From contig NZ_JAOWKY010000001.1 in the NCBI RefSeq assembly GCF_025751435.1, positions 425,001 through 489,000 of the forward strand: DNA of 64,000 nucleotides, written 5' to 3'. The position numbers and the translations under genes were made by a program. Under the pieces are notes generated by a model. That model did no database searches. It worked only from the letters and a program-made list of their open reading frames with translations, and had not been told where the DNA came from. Each line of letters opens with the position of its first letter. The first letter of the stretch is position 1. This document shows, piece after piece, positions 44,293-52,729 of the stretch. Origin of the DNA: Albidovulum marisflavi. Its GTDB lineage: Bacteria > Pseudomonadota > Alphaproteobacteria > Rhodobacterales > Rhodobacteraceae.

Positions 44293-45809
44293 CCCTGGTC
44301 CAAGGGGTTGTCGCCTTCCATCAGCCGCGCCCGCCGCGCCAGCCAGATCGGCGCAATCACGATCAGCGCGGCCAGGACATAAAGCGTGACGCTTTTGTAA
44401 TCCGCGATTAGGTAGCCCCAGTCTCCACCCGAGATCGACAACGCCCGACGAAGGTTGTTCTCGAACAGGCTTCCCAGCACGAAACCCAGGATGACAGGAG
44501 CAAGCGAGAAGTCGAGCTTTCGAAGGAACCAGCCGAAGATGCCGAGCAGTGTGATCAGGAACAGGTCATGCGGGTTGCCGACGATGGTGTAGATGCCGAT
44601 GAAGGCGAGGATTGCAATCAATGGCGTCAGGTAGTGCTGCGGGATTGTCAGCATTCTTGCGAACAGCCCGACCAGTGGCAGGTTGATGACCAGCAGGGCC
44701 ACGTTGCCGATATACATGGAGGCCACAAGGCCCCATGCCACTTCAGGGCGCTGGCTGAACAACGTCGGGCCGGGCTGGATGTTGAACATCAGCAGGGCGC
44801 CGAGCAGGATCGCAGTCGTGCCCGAGCCGGGAATGCCGAGCGTCAGCATCGGCACCATCGCACCGCCCGCGGCCGCGTTGTTCGCCGCTTCAGGCGCGAC
44901 CAGGCCCCTTGGGTCACCGGTTCCGAAGGTCTTCTCGGTGTCAGAAATGCGTTTCTCGGTGCCGTAGGCCACCGCCGAAGCCACCGAAGCGCCGGTGCCC
45001 GGAAGGACACCGATGAAGAACCCGATGACCGAGGCCCGGGCGATCGCCCATTTGCACTTGGCCAGGTCGGCCAGTCTTACGAAGCTCTTGTCGACTGGCA
45101 GCGAGTTCAGCTTGCCCGAAACCTGATGCTCGACCAGCGTCAGCAATTCGGCCATGCCGAAGAGGCCCACAACCACAATCAGGAAATCGATGCCGGCAAG
45201 AAAGTCGGGAATGCCGAACGTGTAGCGCGGTACGCCCGTGTTGGCATCGATTCCGATGGTGGCCAGCATAAGGCCGATCGTCGCGCCAAGCAGCGTCTTG
45301 ACCGTGCTCTTGCCCACCAGTGAGGCGAGCGAAGCGAAGGCGAACACCATCAGCGCCACGTAGTCGGCAGGCGAAAAGGTGACCGCAAAGGCAGCAAGCA
45401 CCGGGGCGAAGAGGGAAAGCAGGATCACTGCGAAAGTCCCGCCCACAAACGAGGCCACTGCCGATAGTGACAATGCGCGCCCTGCCTCTCCGGCGCGGGC
45501 CATCGGGTTGCCGTCGAGTGTTGTCATCACTGCGCCCGCATCCCCCGGAACGTTCAGCAGGATGGAGGAGATACGCCCGCCATACTCGGCACCGTAATAG
45601 ATTCCCGCCAGCAGGATCAGTGCAGATTCCGGGCTGAAGCCAAGCCCATAGGCGATGGGAAGAAGGATCGCGACGCCGTTGATGGGGCCAAGACCCGGCA
45701 ACGCTCCGATCAGCGTGCCGGCGAAGCACCCCGCAAGGACGAGAAACAGGTTGAAGGGATCAAGTGCGACGCTAAAACCCGTCGCAAGGCCTGTCAGGAC
45801 GGTCTCCAT
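44289..45809 (-). CDS. tctA: tripartite tricarboxylate transporter, large permease TctA
   Basis: A 506-aa membrane protein with about twelve helices. The TctA signatures are GTLIGALPGLGPINGVAILLP at the N-terminus and GVLPGTGASVASAVAYGTEKR in the middle, plus EAANNAAAGGAMVPMLTLGIPGS-type sequence near residue 310. It carries the ion-coupled transport path for carboxylates delivered by TctC. It overlaps tctB (TAATG) and the AbrB-like gene (ATGA). Confidence 0.95.
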   Translation of the reverse strand: METVLTGLATGFSVALDPFNLFLVLAGCFAGTLIGALPGLGPINGVAILLPIAYGLGFSPESALILLAGIYYGAEYGGRISSILLNVPGDAGAVMTTLDGNPMARAGEAGRALSLSAVASFVGGTFAVILLSLFAPVLAAFAVTFSPADYVALMVFAFASLASLVGKSTVKTLLGATIGLMLATIGIDANTGVPRYTFGIPDFLAGIDFLIVVVGLFGMAELLTLVEHQVSGKLNSLPVDKSFVRLADLAKCKWAIARASVIGFFIGVLPGTGASVASAVAYGTEKRISDTEKTFGTGDPRGLVAPEAANNAAAGGAMVPMLTLGIPGSGTTAILLGALLMFNIQPGPTLFSQRPEVAWGLVASMYIGNVALLVINLPLVGLFARMLTIPQHYLTPLIAILAFIGIYTIVGNPHDLFLITLLGIFGWFLRKLDFSLAPVILGFVLGSLFENNLRRALSISGGDWGYLIADYKSVTLYVLAALIVIAPIWLARRARLMEGDNPLDQG

Positions 45810-46282
45810 TACGAGGTTCCTTCAGATTGTGGGGCAGGTTCGAGCAGCCACTCGATCAGCTCGCCCTCGGGCAGGTTGAGGTCCAGCAGCGTGACGCAGA
45901 GAAGATAGCCCGCGATGCCCGCGGCAACGCCAAAGGTTACTGACCGCGCCATTCCCGCGCCCAGCATCGAGCAGAGGGCGGCTCCGAAGAGGATCGTCGA
46001 CAGGATGAACCCCAGGGGCTCGTAAAGCTCTGCGTAGGCAAGAAGCATCACGATGGTCGCGCCAAGTCTGAACCAGGTCGCGCGGGCCACGCCCATCTCG
46101 GTTGCGTCCGGCTTCCACAGGATCACGAGCAGGCAGGCAATTGCGACCAGCGACAGGATTTGCGGCCAGCTTTCGGGGCCGAGCGGATCGTATTGAAAGG
46201 GGGCTTTGATAGTGGTGAAGGCGATGACGGCATACGCCAGCGACACGACCAGAAGCACCCCGGCAAAAATGCGGTCGACCAT
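45809..46282 (-). CDS. tctB: tripartite tricarboxylate transporter, small permease TctB
   Basis: A 157-aa protein with four predicted helices (VDRIFAGVLLVVSLAYAVI; WPQILSLVAIACLLVIL; LGATIVMLLAYAELYEPLGF; ILSTILFGAALCSMLGA), the usual TctB size and layout. The stop overlaps the tctA start. It pairs with TctA as the poorly conserved small subunit. Confidence 0.9.
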   Translation of the reverse strand: MVDRIFAGVLLVVSLAYAVIAFTTIKAPFQYDPLGPESWPQILSLVAIACLLVILWKPDATEMGVARATWFRLGATIVMLLAYAELYEPLGFILSTILFGAALCSMLGAGMARSVTFGVAAGIAGYLLCVTLLDLNLPEGELIEWLLEPAPQSEGTS

Positions 46283-46320
46283 CGAGGCCTCCTCGTTTTT
46301 CTGGGGCGTGAAACTGTAAT

Positions 46321-46350
46321 CCGGCCCGCATCTGTGACGAAACGGGCCGG
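46321..46350 (-). terminator. hairpin between tctC and tctB
   Basis: CCGGCCCG (46321-46328) pairs perfectly with CGGGCCGG (46343-46350) around a 14-nt loop. It begins 14 bases after the tctC stop on the minus strand and 38 bases before tctB, with no strong T-run. It could limit read-through so that TctC exceeds the membrane subunits. Confidence 0.65.
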
Positions 46351-46364
46351 CAGGGGAGGTTGGA

Positions 46365-47336
46365 TCAGTTGATCAGACCGGCCTCGGTCGCAATGTCGCG
46401 CAGCCTCTGCACGCGCTCTTCGATGGAGGCCTGCAGTTCATCGCCGGCCATGTTGAGCGGCAGCAGGCCCTTTTCCTTTTGCACTTGCGCAAACTCTTCG
46501 GTGGCGTAGGCCGCTTTGAACGCGTCGACCCATTTCTGGTAATCTTCGTCCGACACGTCGCCGCCCATGTAGAAGCCGCGCAGGATCGTCCACTCGACGT
46601 TGTAGCCTTCTTCGATGGCGGTCGGAATGTCCGCGAAGGGGGCGTCGAGGCGTTCCGGCGACATGACCGCGAGAATGCGCATCTGGCCGGCCTCGATATG
46701 CGGCACCATTTCGCCCACGTCACCCGTATAGACTTCGATCGAACCGCCGAGCAGCGCCGCAATCGCGTCACCGCCGCCATCAAAGGCGACATAGCGCATG
46801 TCCGTCGGCGAAGCCCCGGCCTCGCGCAGCAGCAATGCGCCCTTCATCCAGTCTTGCGAGCCGACAGAACCGCCGGCGCCGACGACGACAGAAGCCGGGT
46901 CGGCCGAGAAATCGTCCATCAGCTGCTTGAGGTCCTGGTACTTGCTGTCGGCCCTTACGACCACCGCGCCGAAATCGGCACCTGCCGTCCCGACCCAACG
47001 GACATCCTTTTCAGTAAACTCGCCATACTTCCCGGTCACGATGTTCAGAAGCGACCCGGTCGAGAAGGCCACGATCGCCGAGCCGTCGTCCGTGCGGGTG
47101 GTGTTGAACTGGTTGTAGGCGACGGCGCCGATCCCGCCTGGCAGGAAGGTCACCTGGATCGGTTCGGAGACATGGGGCGTCAATCCGGTCTGCGCGATGC
47201 GGCAGGTCAGGTCGAAGCCGCCGCCGGGATTGGCCGGCGCGACACACTCCGGCTTGTTGATTTCACTTTGTGCGAATGCGGGTGCCGCGAAAGATGCAGC
47301 GACGCAAAGCGCGGCACCGAGACGTGCGAATGACAT
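46365..47336 (-). CDS. tctC: tripartite tricarboxylate transporter binding protein TctC (Bug family)
   Basis: A 323-aa secreted protein. ATG at 47336 begins a signal peptide (MSFARLGAALCVAASFAA, cleavage after AFA). The mature protein has the Bug-family pattern: ECVAPANPGGGFDLTCR near its N-terminus and VVGAGGSVGSQDWM in the ligand-binding region. It binds a di- or tricarboxylate or a similar anion in the periplasm. Divergent tctD begins 164 bases away across a repeat-rich regulatory region. Confidence 0.93.
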   Translation of the reverse strand: MSFARLGAALCVAASFAAPAFAQSEINKPECVAPANPGGGFDLTCRIAQTGLTPHVSEPIQVTFLPGGIGAVAYNQFNTTRTDDGSAIVAFSTGSLLNIVTGKYGEFTEKDVRWVGTAGADFGAVVVRADSKYQDLKQLMDDFSADPASVVVGAGGSVGSQDWMKGALLLREAGASPTDMRYVAFDGGGDAIAALLGGSIEVYTGDVGEMVPHIEAGQMRILAVMSPERLDAPFADIPTAIEEGYNVEWTILRGFYMGGDVSDEDYQKWVDAFKAAYATEEFAQVQKEKGLLPLNMAGDELQASIEERVQRLRDIATEAGLIN

Positions 47337-47412
47337 GGTGTTCCTCCCAGGATGAGTGTCCTCCGGGTCCTCACCCGGCTGTTGCTGTATCGCGAACCAG
47401 TCTGAGAAGTCG

Positions 47413-47477
47413 CTGACGCAGAACTGACCTGACGCTGACTCGCCCGCCGGCGCGCGCACGCACGCTTCCCGCGTCAG
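47413..47477. promoter_or_regulatory. CTGACGC repeats between tctC and tctD (probable TctD sites)
   Basis: CTGACGC occurs at 47413-47419 and 47429-47435 (16-bp spacing), CTGAC also at 47424 and 47435, and the inverted GCGTCAG at 47471-47477. Such clustered repeats in the divergent promoter fit binding of dimers of an OmpR-type response regulator. Confidence 0.55.
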
Positions 47478-47500
47478 GGCGGCACTGCTATCCTGTTCTG

Positions 47501-48175
47501 ATGAGAATGCTTTTGGTAGAGGACAATGACGAGCTGGCGGAGACGATCGTTGATCGGCTCCGGGCAGAGGGACATTCGGTCGACCGCGAACGGGATGGAA
47601 ACGAGGCGAACGAGCTTCTGCGTCACTTCAAGTTCGACATCATCCTGCTGGATGTGAACCTACCCGGACGGAACGGCTATGAGGTCCTGCGCTCGCTTCG
47701 GACGCGCGCGGACGAAACCCCTGTCATCATCCTGACCGCGCGCAGCGAAATCGACGACCGGGTCATCGGCCTGGACGCCGGGGCTGACGATTACATGGTC
47801 AAGCCGGTCGACTTTCGGGAATTGTCGGCGCGGTGCCGCGTTCTGGCCCGAAGGCGCGCCGGCAGCGCCAGCAATGTTTTTTCGGCCGGACCGCTTTGCT
47901 TTGACCGCGCGGCCAAACGCGCCACGATCAATGGTCAGGATGCCCAAATGCGCGCGCGCGAAGTCCAGCTTCTTGAAATATTGATCGACAATATGGGCCG
48001 AATGCTGACCAAGGAGGAGGTTGCGGACCGGCTTTACACCTTTGAGGAAGCGCCCAGCATGAACGCGGTCGAGCAACTCGTGACCCGGCTTCGGCGCAAG
48101 CTCGAAGGCTCTCCGCTGGTCATCAAGACGGCCCGCGGACTCGGGTATATGGCGTATGTAGCGGATGACGACTGA
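47501..48175 (+). CDS. tctD: OmpR-family response regulator TctD
   Basis: A 224-aa two-component regulator. The receiver domain has the acidic pair in VEDND, phosphorylated Asp in IILLDVNLPG (Asp51), Thr in ILTARS and Lys in YMVKPVD. The C-terminal winged helix includes LLEILIDNMGRMLTKEEV and NAVEQLVTRLRRKLEG. It is divergent from tctC and overlaps the sensor gene by 11 bases. It should activate tctCBA when its carboxylate signal is present. Confidence 0.94.
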   Translation: MRMLLVEDNDELAETIVDRLRAEGHSVDRERDGNEANELLRHFKFDIILLDVNLPGRNGYEVLRSLRTRADETPVIILTARSEIDDRVIGLDAGADDYMVKPVDFRELSARCRVLARRRAGSASNVFSAGPLCFDRAAKRATINGQDAQMRAREVQLLEILIDNMGRMLTKEEVADRLYTFEEAPSMNAVEQLVTRLRRKLEGSPLVIKTARGLGYMAYVADDD

Positions 48176-50582
48176 TCGGTTCGGCCATTCGCTGCAACGA
48201 CGGCTTCTGATCACGATGGCGGCTGGGTTCGTGATCCTGCTTTTGCTGATTTCGGTTCTGCTCTGGACTTACGCCCGCGAGGCAGCCAATCGGACGCATG
48301 ACCTGCTTCTGGCCGGTGCGGCGCTGTCGATCCTCGAGCGCATGTCCGTCGGCCCGGAAGGGGCCACGGTGGATTTGCCCAATTCGGCGATGGACATCCT
48401 GTCTCTCAACCCCCTGGATCGCGTGCAGTACCGGGTTTTCGTTCCGGGCCAGCGCGAAATCACCGGCACCCCGGACCTTCCCCTTCCATCGGACGCAACA
48501 CTTTCAGCTGAACCGATCTTCTATGAGGTGGATTACACGGATGCCGCCTTCAGGTTCGTGCTTCAGGGTCGCCAGCTCAACGCGCCCGATGGGCGCAAAT
48601 GGGTCGCGGTGCAGATCGGCCAAACCGTTGAGTCGCGCAATGCGCAACAGTGGTCCTTCTTTGCCGCCGGACTTGCCGGGCTCGCCGGGCTTTCGCTGAT
48701 CGGACTGGGCTTCGTCTGGGTCGCAATTCGAACGTCCCTCGCCCCGTTGAGACAGATCGCATCCGACCTTGGCCGCCGGGAACCCGGAGATCTGGCGCCG
48801 GTCGGTGGCACGCCCCCGCGCGAGATCTCCGGACTCTTCGATGCGATCAACGGATTTATCGCGCGGCTGCAGCGCAGCCGTGCCCTGACCGAGACGTTTA
48901 TCGCGGATGTCGCGCATCAGACCCGGACATCTCTGTCCGCGCTTCAGGGTCATCTGTCGCTCGCGGCGGATGCGGAGAACCTCGACAAGATGCGTGCGCG
49001 CCTGATCAAGGCCGACCGTCAGGCTCTGCGCACCGTGCGGCTGACCAACCAGCTTCTTGCCAACGCGATGGTCATTCACCGCTCGGACCGGACCAGTCTC
49101 CGACCGCTCGCGCTGAAGCCATTGGTGCGTGACACCCTCGCGGAAAGCCTGCGCGACAGCCGAATGCGCAATGTCACGCTGTCGTTCAACGGCGATGGGA
49201 TCGCCGAGGGAGATGACATTGTCGAAGGTGATCCCCTCTCAGTACGCGAGGCCTTGCGCAACCTGATCGAAAACGCGCTTCTTCATGGTCCCAGGGACAA
49301 TACGATCGCCATCACGCTCGACGCCGACGACCAGAACGTCCGCCTCAGTGTGGAGGACGCAGGACCAGGTATCGCTGAGGCGGATATTCCAAAAGCGATG
49401 GAAAGGTTCACCTCTCTGTCCGAAAAGACCAAGGGGTCGGGCCTTGGCCTGTCGATCGTGAAGGCGGTCGCCGAAGGCCATTCCGCAGACCTTCAACTGA
49501 GACGCTCGACCCTCGGCGGCCTGGATGTGACGCTGATCTTCAGACGGATTATCCCACTCCTGCTCGTGCTGCTCTGCACTGTGTTTTCGGCGGGCGCGAC
49601 GCAGGCGCAGACCCTGACGATCCACAGCGCCACGGACACACCCGCGATGACGCCGCTTCTGGAAGCGTTTGAGGCGCGGATGCCGGGGCTCAAGATTGAG
49701 TACACCGAGTTCCAGACCGTCGACCTCTACAGGTCGATGTTGGAACTAGACCGGGCCAACTGGCCCGATGTGGTCATTTCCTCGGCGATGGATCTTCAGG
49801 TTGATCTGGTCAACCGGGGGCTGGCGCGGCGCATAAGCCTTCCTTCCTCCGTGTCTTTGCCCGCATGGGCGACATGGCGATCCGAATTGTTTGGATTCAC
49901 GTTCGAACCCGCCGTCGTCGTGTACGACCACAGAGCCGTCTCAGATGAGGAACTGCCCAGAAGCCACCGCGATCTGGCAACATTCGTGCGCGAGAACGAG
50001 GAAAGGTTTCGTGGCCGCATCGGCAGCTATGACATCCGCGAATCCGGCGTCGGCTATCTCTATTCCACGCAGGACAGCCTGCAGGGGCTTCAGGCCATTC
50101 GCCTGTTCGAAGTGCTGGGGCGCGCAGACCTGAAAACATACTGTTGCACCTCGGACATGGTCGCGGCCACGGCACGAGGCGATCTTGCCTTTGCCATCAA
50201 CGTGATCGGGTCCTACGCCTCTGATCTGACAGAGGACACATCCCATCTGCGTCTGCATTTCTTCGACGACTACAATCTTGTGATGTCGCGAACGGCGTTC
50301 ATCCCGAAAACAGCTCGGCACGCCGATCTTGCGGAACAGTTCATGGCCTTTCTGCTGTCGAAAGAGGGGCAGCGCATCATTGCGGAAGAGACGCCACTGC
50401 TGCCCCTGATCCCGTCACAGGTGCCGCACTCGCAGATCGAACGACATATTCGCGACACACGTGGCACCTTCCTGCCGATCCGCCTGACGCCCGGTCTTCT
50501 GACCTTCCTAGACGCTCTCAAGCGCGAGGAATTCCTGACGTCTTGGGATACGTCGTTGGGCCGGCATCGACAGCGCCCGTGA
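48165..50582 (+). CDS. TctE-like histidine kinase fused to a periplasmic binding protein
   Basis: An 805-aa fusion. Residues 1-460 form a sensor kinase: helix 13-35, a periplasmic sensor (about 36-160), a second helix (163-187), a DHp segment with His251 in DVAHQTRTSL, N-box NLIEN (366-370), and GSGLGLS (424-430). It ends at DVTLIF, a normal kinase end. Residues 462-482 (IIPLLLVLLCTVFSAGATQ) resemble a signal peptide or a third helix, followed by an extracellular solute-binding domain (about 483-805) resembling iron or anion ABC binding proteins. If expressed intact, the kinase would lie in the cytoplasm and the binding domain in the periplasm. A simple cause is loss of the stop codon between tctE and an adjacent binding-protein gene. 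Confidence 0.85.
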   Translation: MTTDRFGHSLQRRLLITMAAGFVILLLLISVLLWTYAREAANRTHDLLLAGAALSILERMSVGPEGATVDLPNSAMDILSLNPLDRVQYRVFVPGQREITGTPDLPLPSDATLSAEPIFYEVDYTDAAFRFVLQGRQLNAPDGRKWVAVQIGQTVESRNAQQWSFFAAGLAGLAGLSLIGLGFVWVAIRTSLAPLRQIASDLGRREPGDLAPVGGTPPREISGLFDAINGFIARLQRSRALTETFIADVAHQTRTSLSALQGHLSLAADAENLDKMRARLIKADRQALRTVRLTNQLLANAMVIHRSDRTSLRPLALKPLVRDTLAESLRDSRMRNVTLSFNGDGIAEGDDIVEGDPLSVREALRNLIENALLHGPRDNTIAITLDADDQNVRLSVEDAGPGIAEADIPKAMERFTSLSEKTKGSGLGLSIVKAVAEGHSADLQLRRSTLGGLDVTLIFRRIIPLLLVLLCTVFSAGATQAQTLTIHSATDTPAMTPLLEAFEARMPGLKIEYTEFQTVDLYRSMLELDRANWPDVVISSAMDLQVDLVNRGLARRISLPSSVSLPAWATWRSELFGFTFEPAVVVYDHRAVSDEELPRSHRDLATFVRENEERFRGRIGSYDIRESGVGYLYSTQDSLQGLQAIRLFEVLGRADLKTYCCTSDMVAATARGDLAFAINVIGSYASDLTEDTSHLRLHFFDDYNLVMSRTAFIPKTARHADLAEQFMAFLLSKEGQRIIAEETPLLPLIPSQVPHSQIERHIRDTRGTFLPIRLTPGLLTFLDALKREEFLTSWDTSLGRHRQRP

Positions 50583-50790
50583 GATCTGGCTGGTCTTTAC
50601 CCCAAGAAAATCGCCCGAACTGAGTGCGAGATCTTGGTTGGTGACCTCCCTGCCTCCGGGCCAATGCCAACCGGGAGTGTTGGCGCAGCGAATGTCCGAA
50701 AAGAAGGTCCGGACCGCAGCAAATGGTGCCACCTCACTAACGGCAGCTTGGGGCCAGGCGATACCGGCCAGTTCATTCGGCTACTTTCCT

Positions 50791-52284
50791 TCACTTTTCC
50801 CGCATCGCATCAACCCCATCGCAGTTCGTCAAAATGGAACCGATCCGCGATACTTCTCTAATCAGCAGATCGAGGTCAGCGCGCTTGGTGCGATGATTGC
50901 AGATTGCCGCGCGCAGGCAGTGATGTCCTGAAACATAGGTGTCAGAAACTGCGGCGATGCCGGTTTCCTGCATCCGCAGCATGATCTCGGTGTTCAATTC
51001 ACGCAGCGCCGGCTCCTGCATTTTCCCGGGGGAGTAGCGAAAACAGACGATGTTGATTGTCGTTGGCGCCATCAGTTGCAGATCTGGTGCGCGCTCGATC
51101 AAGCTACTGAGATAGCGGGCCTGCGCGATGTTTTGGTCGATCAGTCGGCCAAACTTCTCGACTCCATGCTCCTTGAGCGTCAGCCATATTTTCAACGCCC
51201 GGAACGCACGGGAGGTTTGGAGGTTATAGTCATGCAGATACTCGCACGCCGCGATGCCGCGCGGTTTTTCCTCAAGATACTCTGGATGCACCGCAAACGT
51301 GTTCCGATGCGTGTTTGCGTCCCGAACTAGCGCGCAACCGGCCTCAAAGGGCACGTGGAGCCATTTGTGCGGATCGAGAGCGATTGAATCGGCTGCTTCC
51401 AACCCGCTGACCAAGTGCCGGTTCTCTGGCGCGATTGCGGCCAACGCGCCGATGCAGCCGTCCACATGGAACCAAAGCCCCTCCACTCTGCAGAGCTCGC
51501 TGATCGCGCGAAGGTCATCAATGGCGCCTGTGTTCACCGTACCGGCGGTCGCGATGACGCAGGCAGGACGGTGGCCGGATTGGCGGTCCTCGGTGATCAT
51601 TTCACGCAATGCGCTGATATCCATCCGGAAATCTGGTCCGGCCGGCACCCGCCGCAGCGCCTTGTTGCCCAGCCCCAAAAGCTCCACCGCCTTTTGATGG
51701 CAACTATGTATCTGATCGGAGCCGTAGAAGCGAAGCTGTTGAGGCATCGCGGCTACCCCTTCGGTTCGAACATCGATGCCTGCCATTGCGTTGCGCGCGG
51801 CGGTCAACCCGATGATATTGGCCATCGAACCGCCGCTGACCAGTGTCCCCCCGGCGCTTTCAGGAAAGCCCATCATCTGCTTCAGCCAAGCCACGACCTG
51901 CCGGTCGATCAGGGCTGCCGCGTGGTTTCCGCCACCGAGGTTGGAGCCATCGATAGCAGCAATGAACTCAGCCAAGGCGCCGCTGAAGCTGCCTGCCCCC
52001 ATGTACCACATCCAGAACCGCGGATGGATATTGCCCATCGGATAGGGCATCAGCTCTTCCTGAAGTTCCCGATAAACCTCGGAAAGCGGATGCGGCTGGT
52101 TTGGCAGCGGCGCCGCAAACGCTTCCCGTACCTGAGTGGGCATATCTTTCCAGACCGGGCGATCGCGCACGTCCCGTACATGCGCGATCGCATCGTCAAT
52201 GACCCGATGCGCCAGCCCTTGCAGTTCCTCCCAATCGCGTGGGTCTAGTGTCTCTTCAACTGAACTCGGAATCTTACTATCCAT
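50791..52284 (-). CDS. PLP-dependent aromatic-L-amino-acid decarboxylase family
   Basis: A 497-aa group II decarboxylase (PF00282). The PLP lysine lies in LDPHKWLHVPFE, with HVDGCIGA (Asp for the pyridine N), TAGTVNTGAIDDL and VSGGSMANI. Family members decarboxylate Tyr, Phe, Trp, Dopa or related acids to amines. ATG at 52284 (MDSKIPSS) is preferred; an in-frame start 16 codons earlier is possible. It stands alone on the minus strand. The substrate is not predictable from visible residues. Confidence 0.9.
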   Translation of the reverse strand: MDSKIPSSVEETLDPRDWEELQGLAHRVIDDAIAHVRDVRDRPVWKDMPTQVREAFAAPLPNQPHPLSEVYRELQEELMPYPMGNIHPRFWMWYMGAGSFSGALAEFIAAIDGSNLGGGNHAAALIDRQVVAWLKQMMGFPESAGGTLVSGGSMANIIGLTAARNAMAGIDVRTEGVAAMPQQLRFYGSDQIHSCHQKAVELLGLGNKALRRVPAGPDFRMDISALREMITEDRQSGHRPACVIATAGTVNTGAIDDLRAISELCRVEGLWFHVDGCIGALAAIAPENRHLVSGLEAADSIALDPHKWLHVPFEAGCALVRDANTHRNTFAVHPEYLEEKPRGIAACEYLHDYNLQTSRAFRALKIWLTLKEHGVEKFGRLIDQNIAQARYLSSLIERAPDLQLMAPTTINIVCFRYSPGKMQEPALRELNTEIMLRMQETGIAAVSDTYVSGHHCLRAAICNHRTKRADLDLLIREVSRIGSILTNCDGVDAMREK

Positions 52285-52729
52285 CGCCGCCTCCCCACAG
52301 TCGCTAACCACGTTCTCAGACAACCGCCACATTGCTTCGAAGCCAGAATAGCATGTTCGCGCGCTATGATCGCTGACCGCCAGAAGGGCAGCTCAGCAGC
52401 TTTCGGAAGAGTTGAGTTCCAAGTGCAAGTGGCGGCTTCGTCCCGCCTTGCGGTTGCCTGAGACTTGAAAATGCTGCGCCGACGACCGAATGGCCGCTCT
52501 GAGCCGTTTTGGCGCAGATCAGGTGAATTAGCGCTTTGTCTACCTTTTTAAGCTCAATTTGCCCGGGGCGAACAGCAGAACCTACGCGCGATATCTCCCG
52601 AAGTAGCGATGGGGCGTCCCATTATCTTGATCGGTAAGCCGCTGGCCGAGTTCGGATGGATGTATGCGAAAGACTGCATTGATGGCACCTGCCTAATCCC
52701 GGGGAAGCGATGAGCCTGGACCCGGTGCA
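52285..52729. other. about 445-bp region without a supported gene
   Basis: It may contain a promoter for the decarboxylase at its left end. A short peptide frame near 52610-52712 reads IILIGKPLAEFGWMYAKDC and is probably a decayed gene fragment; I do not recognise it. No complete gene is seen. Confidence 0.5.
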
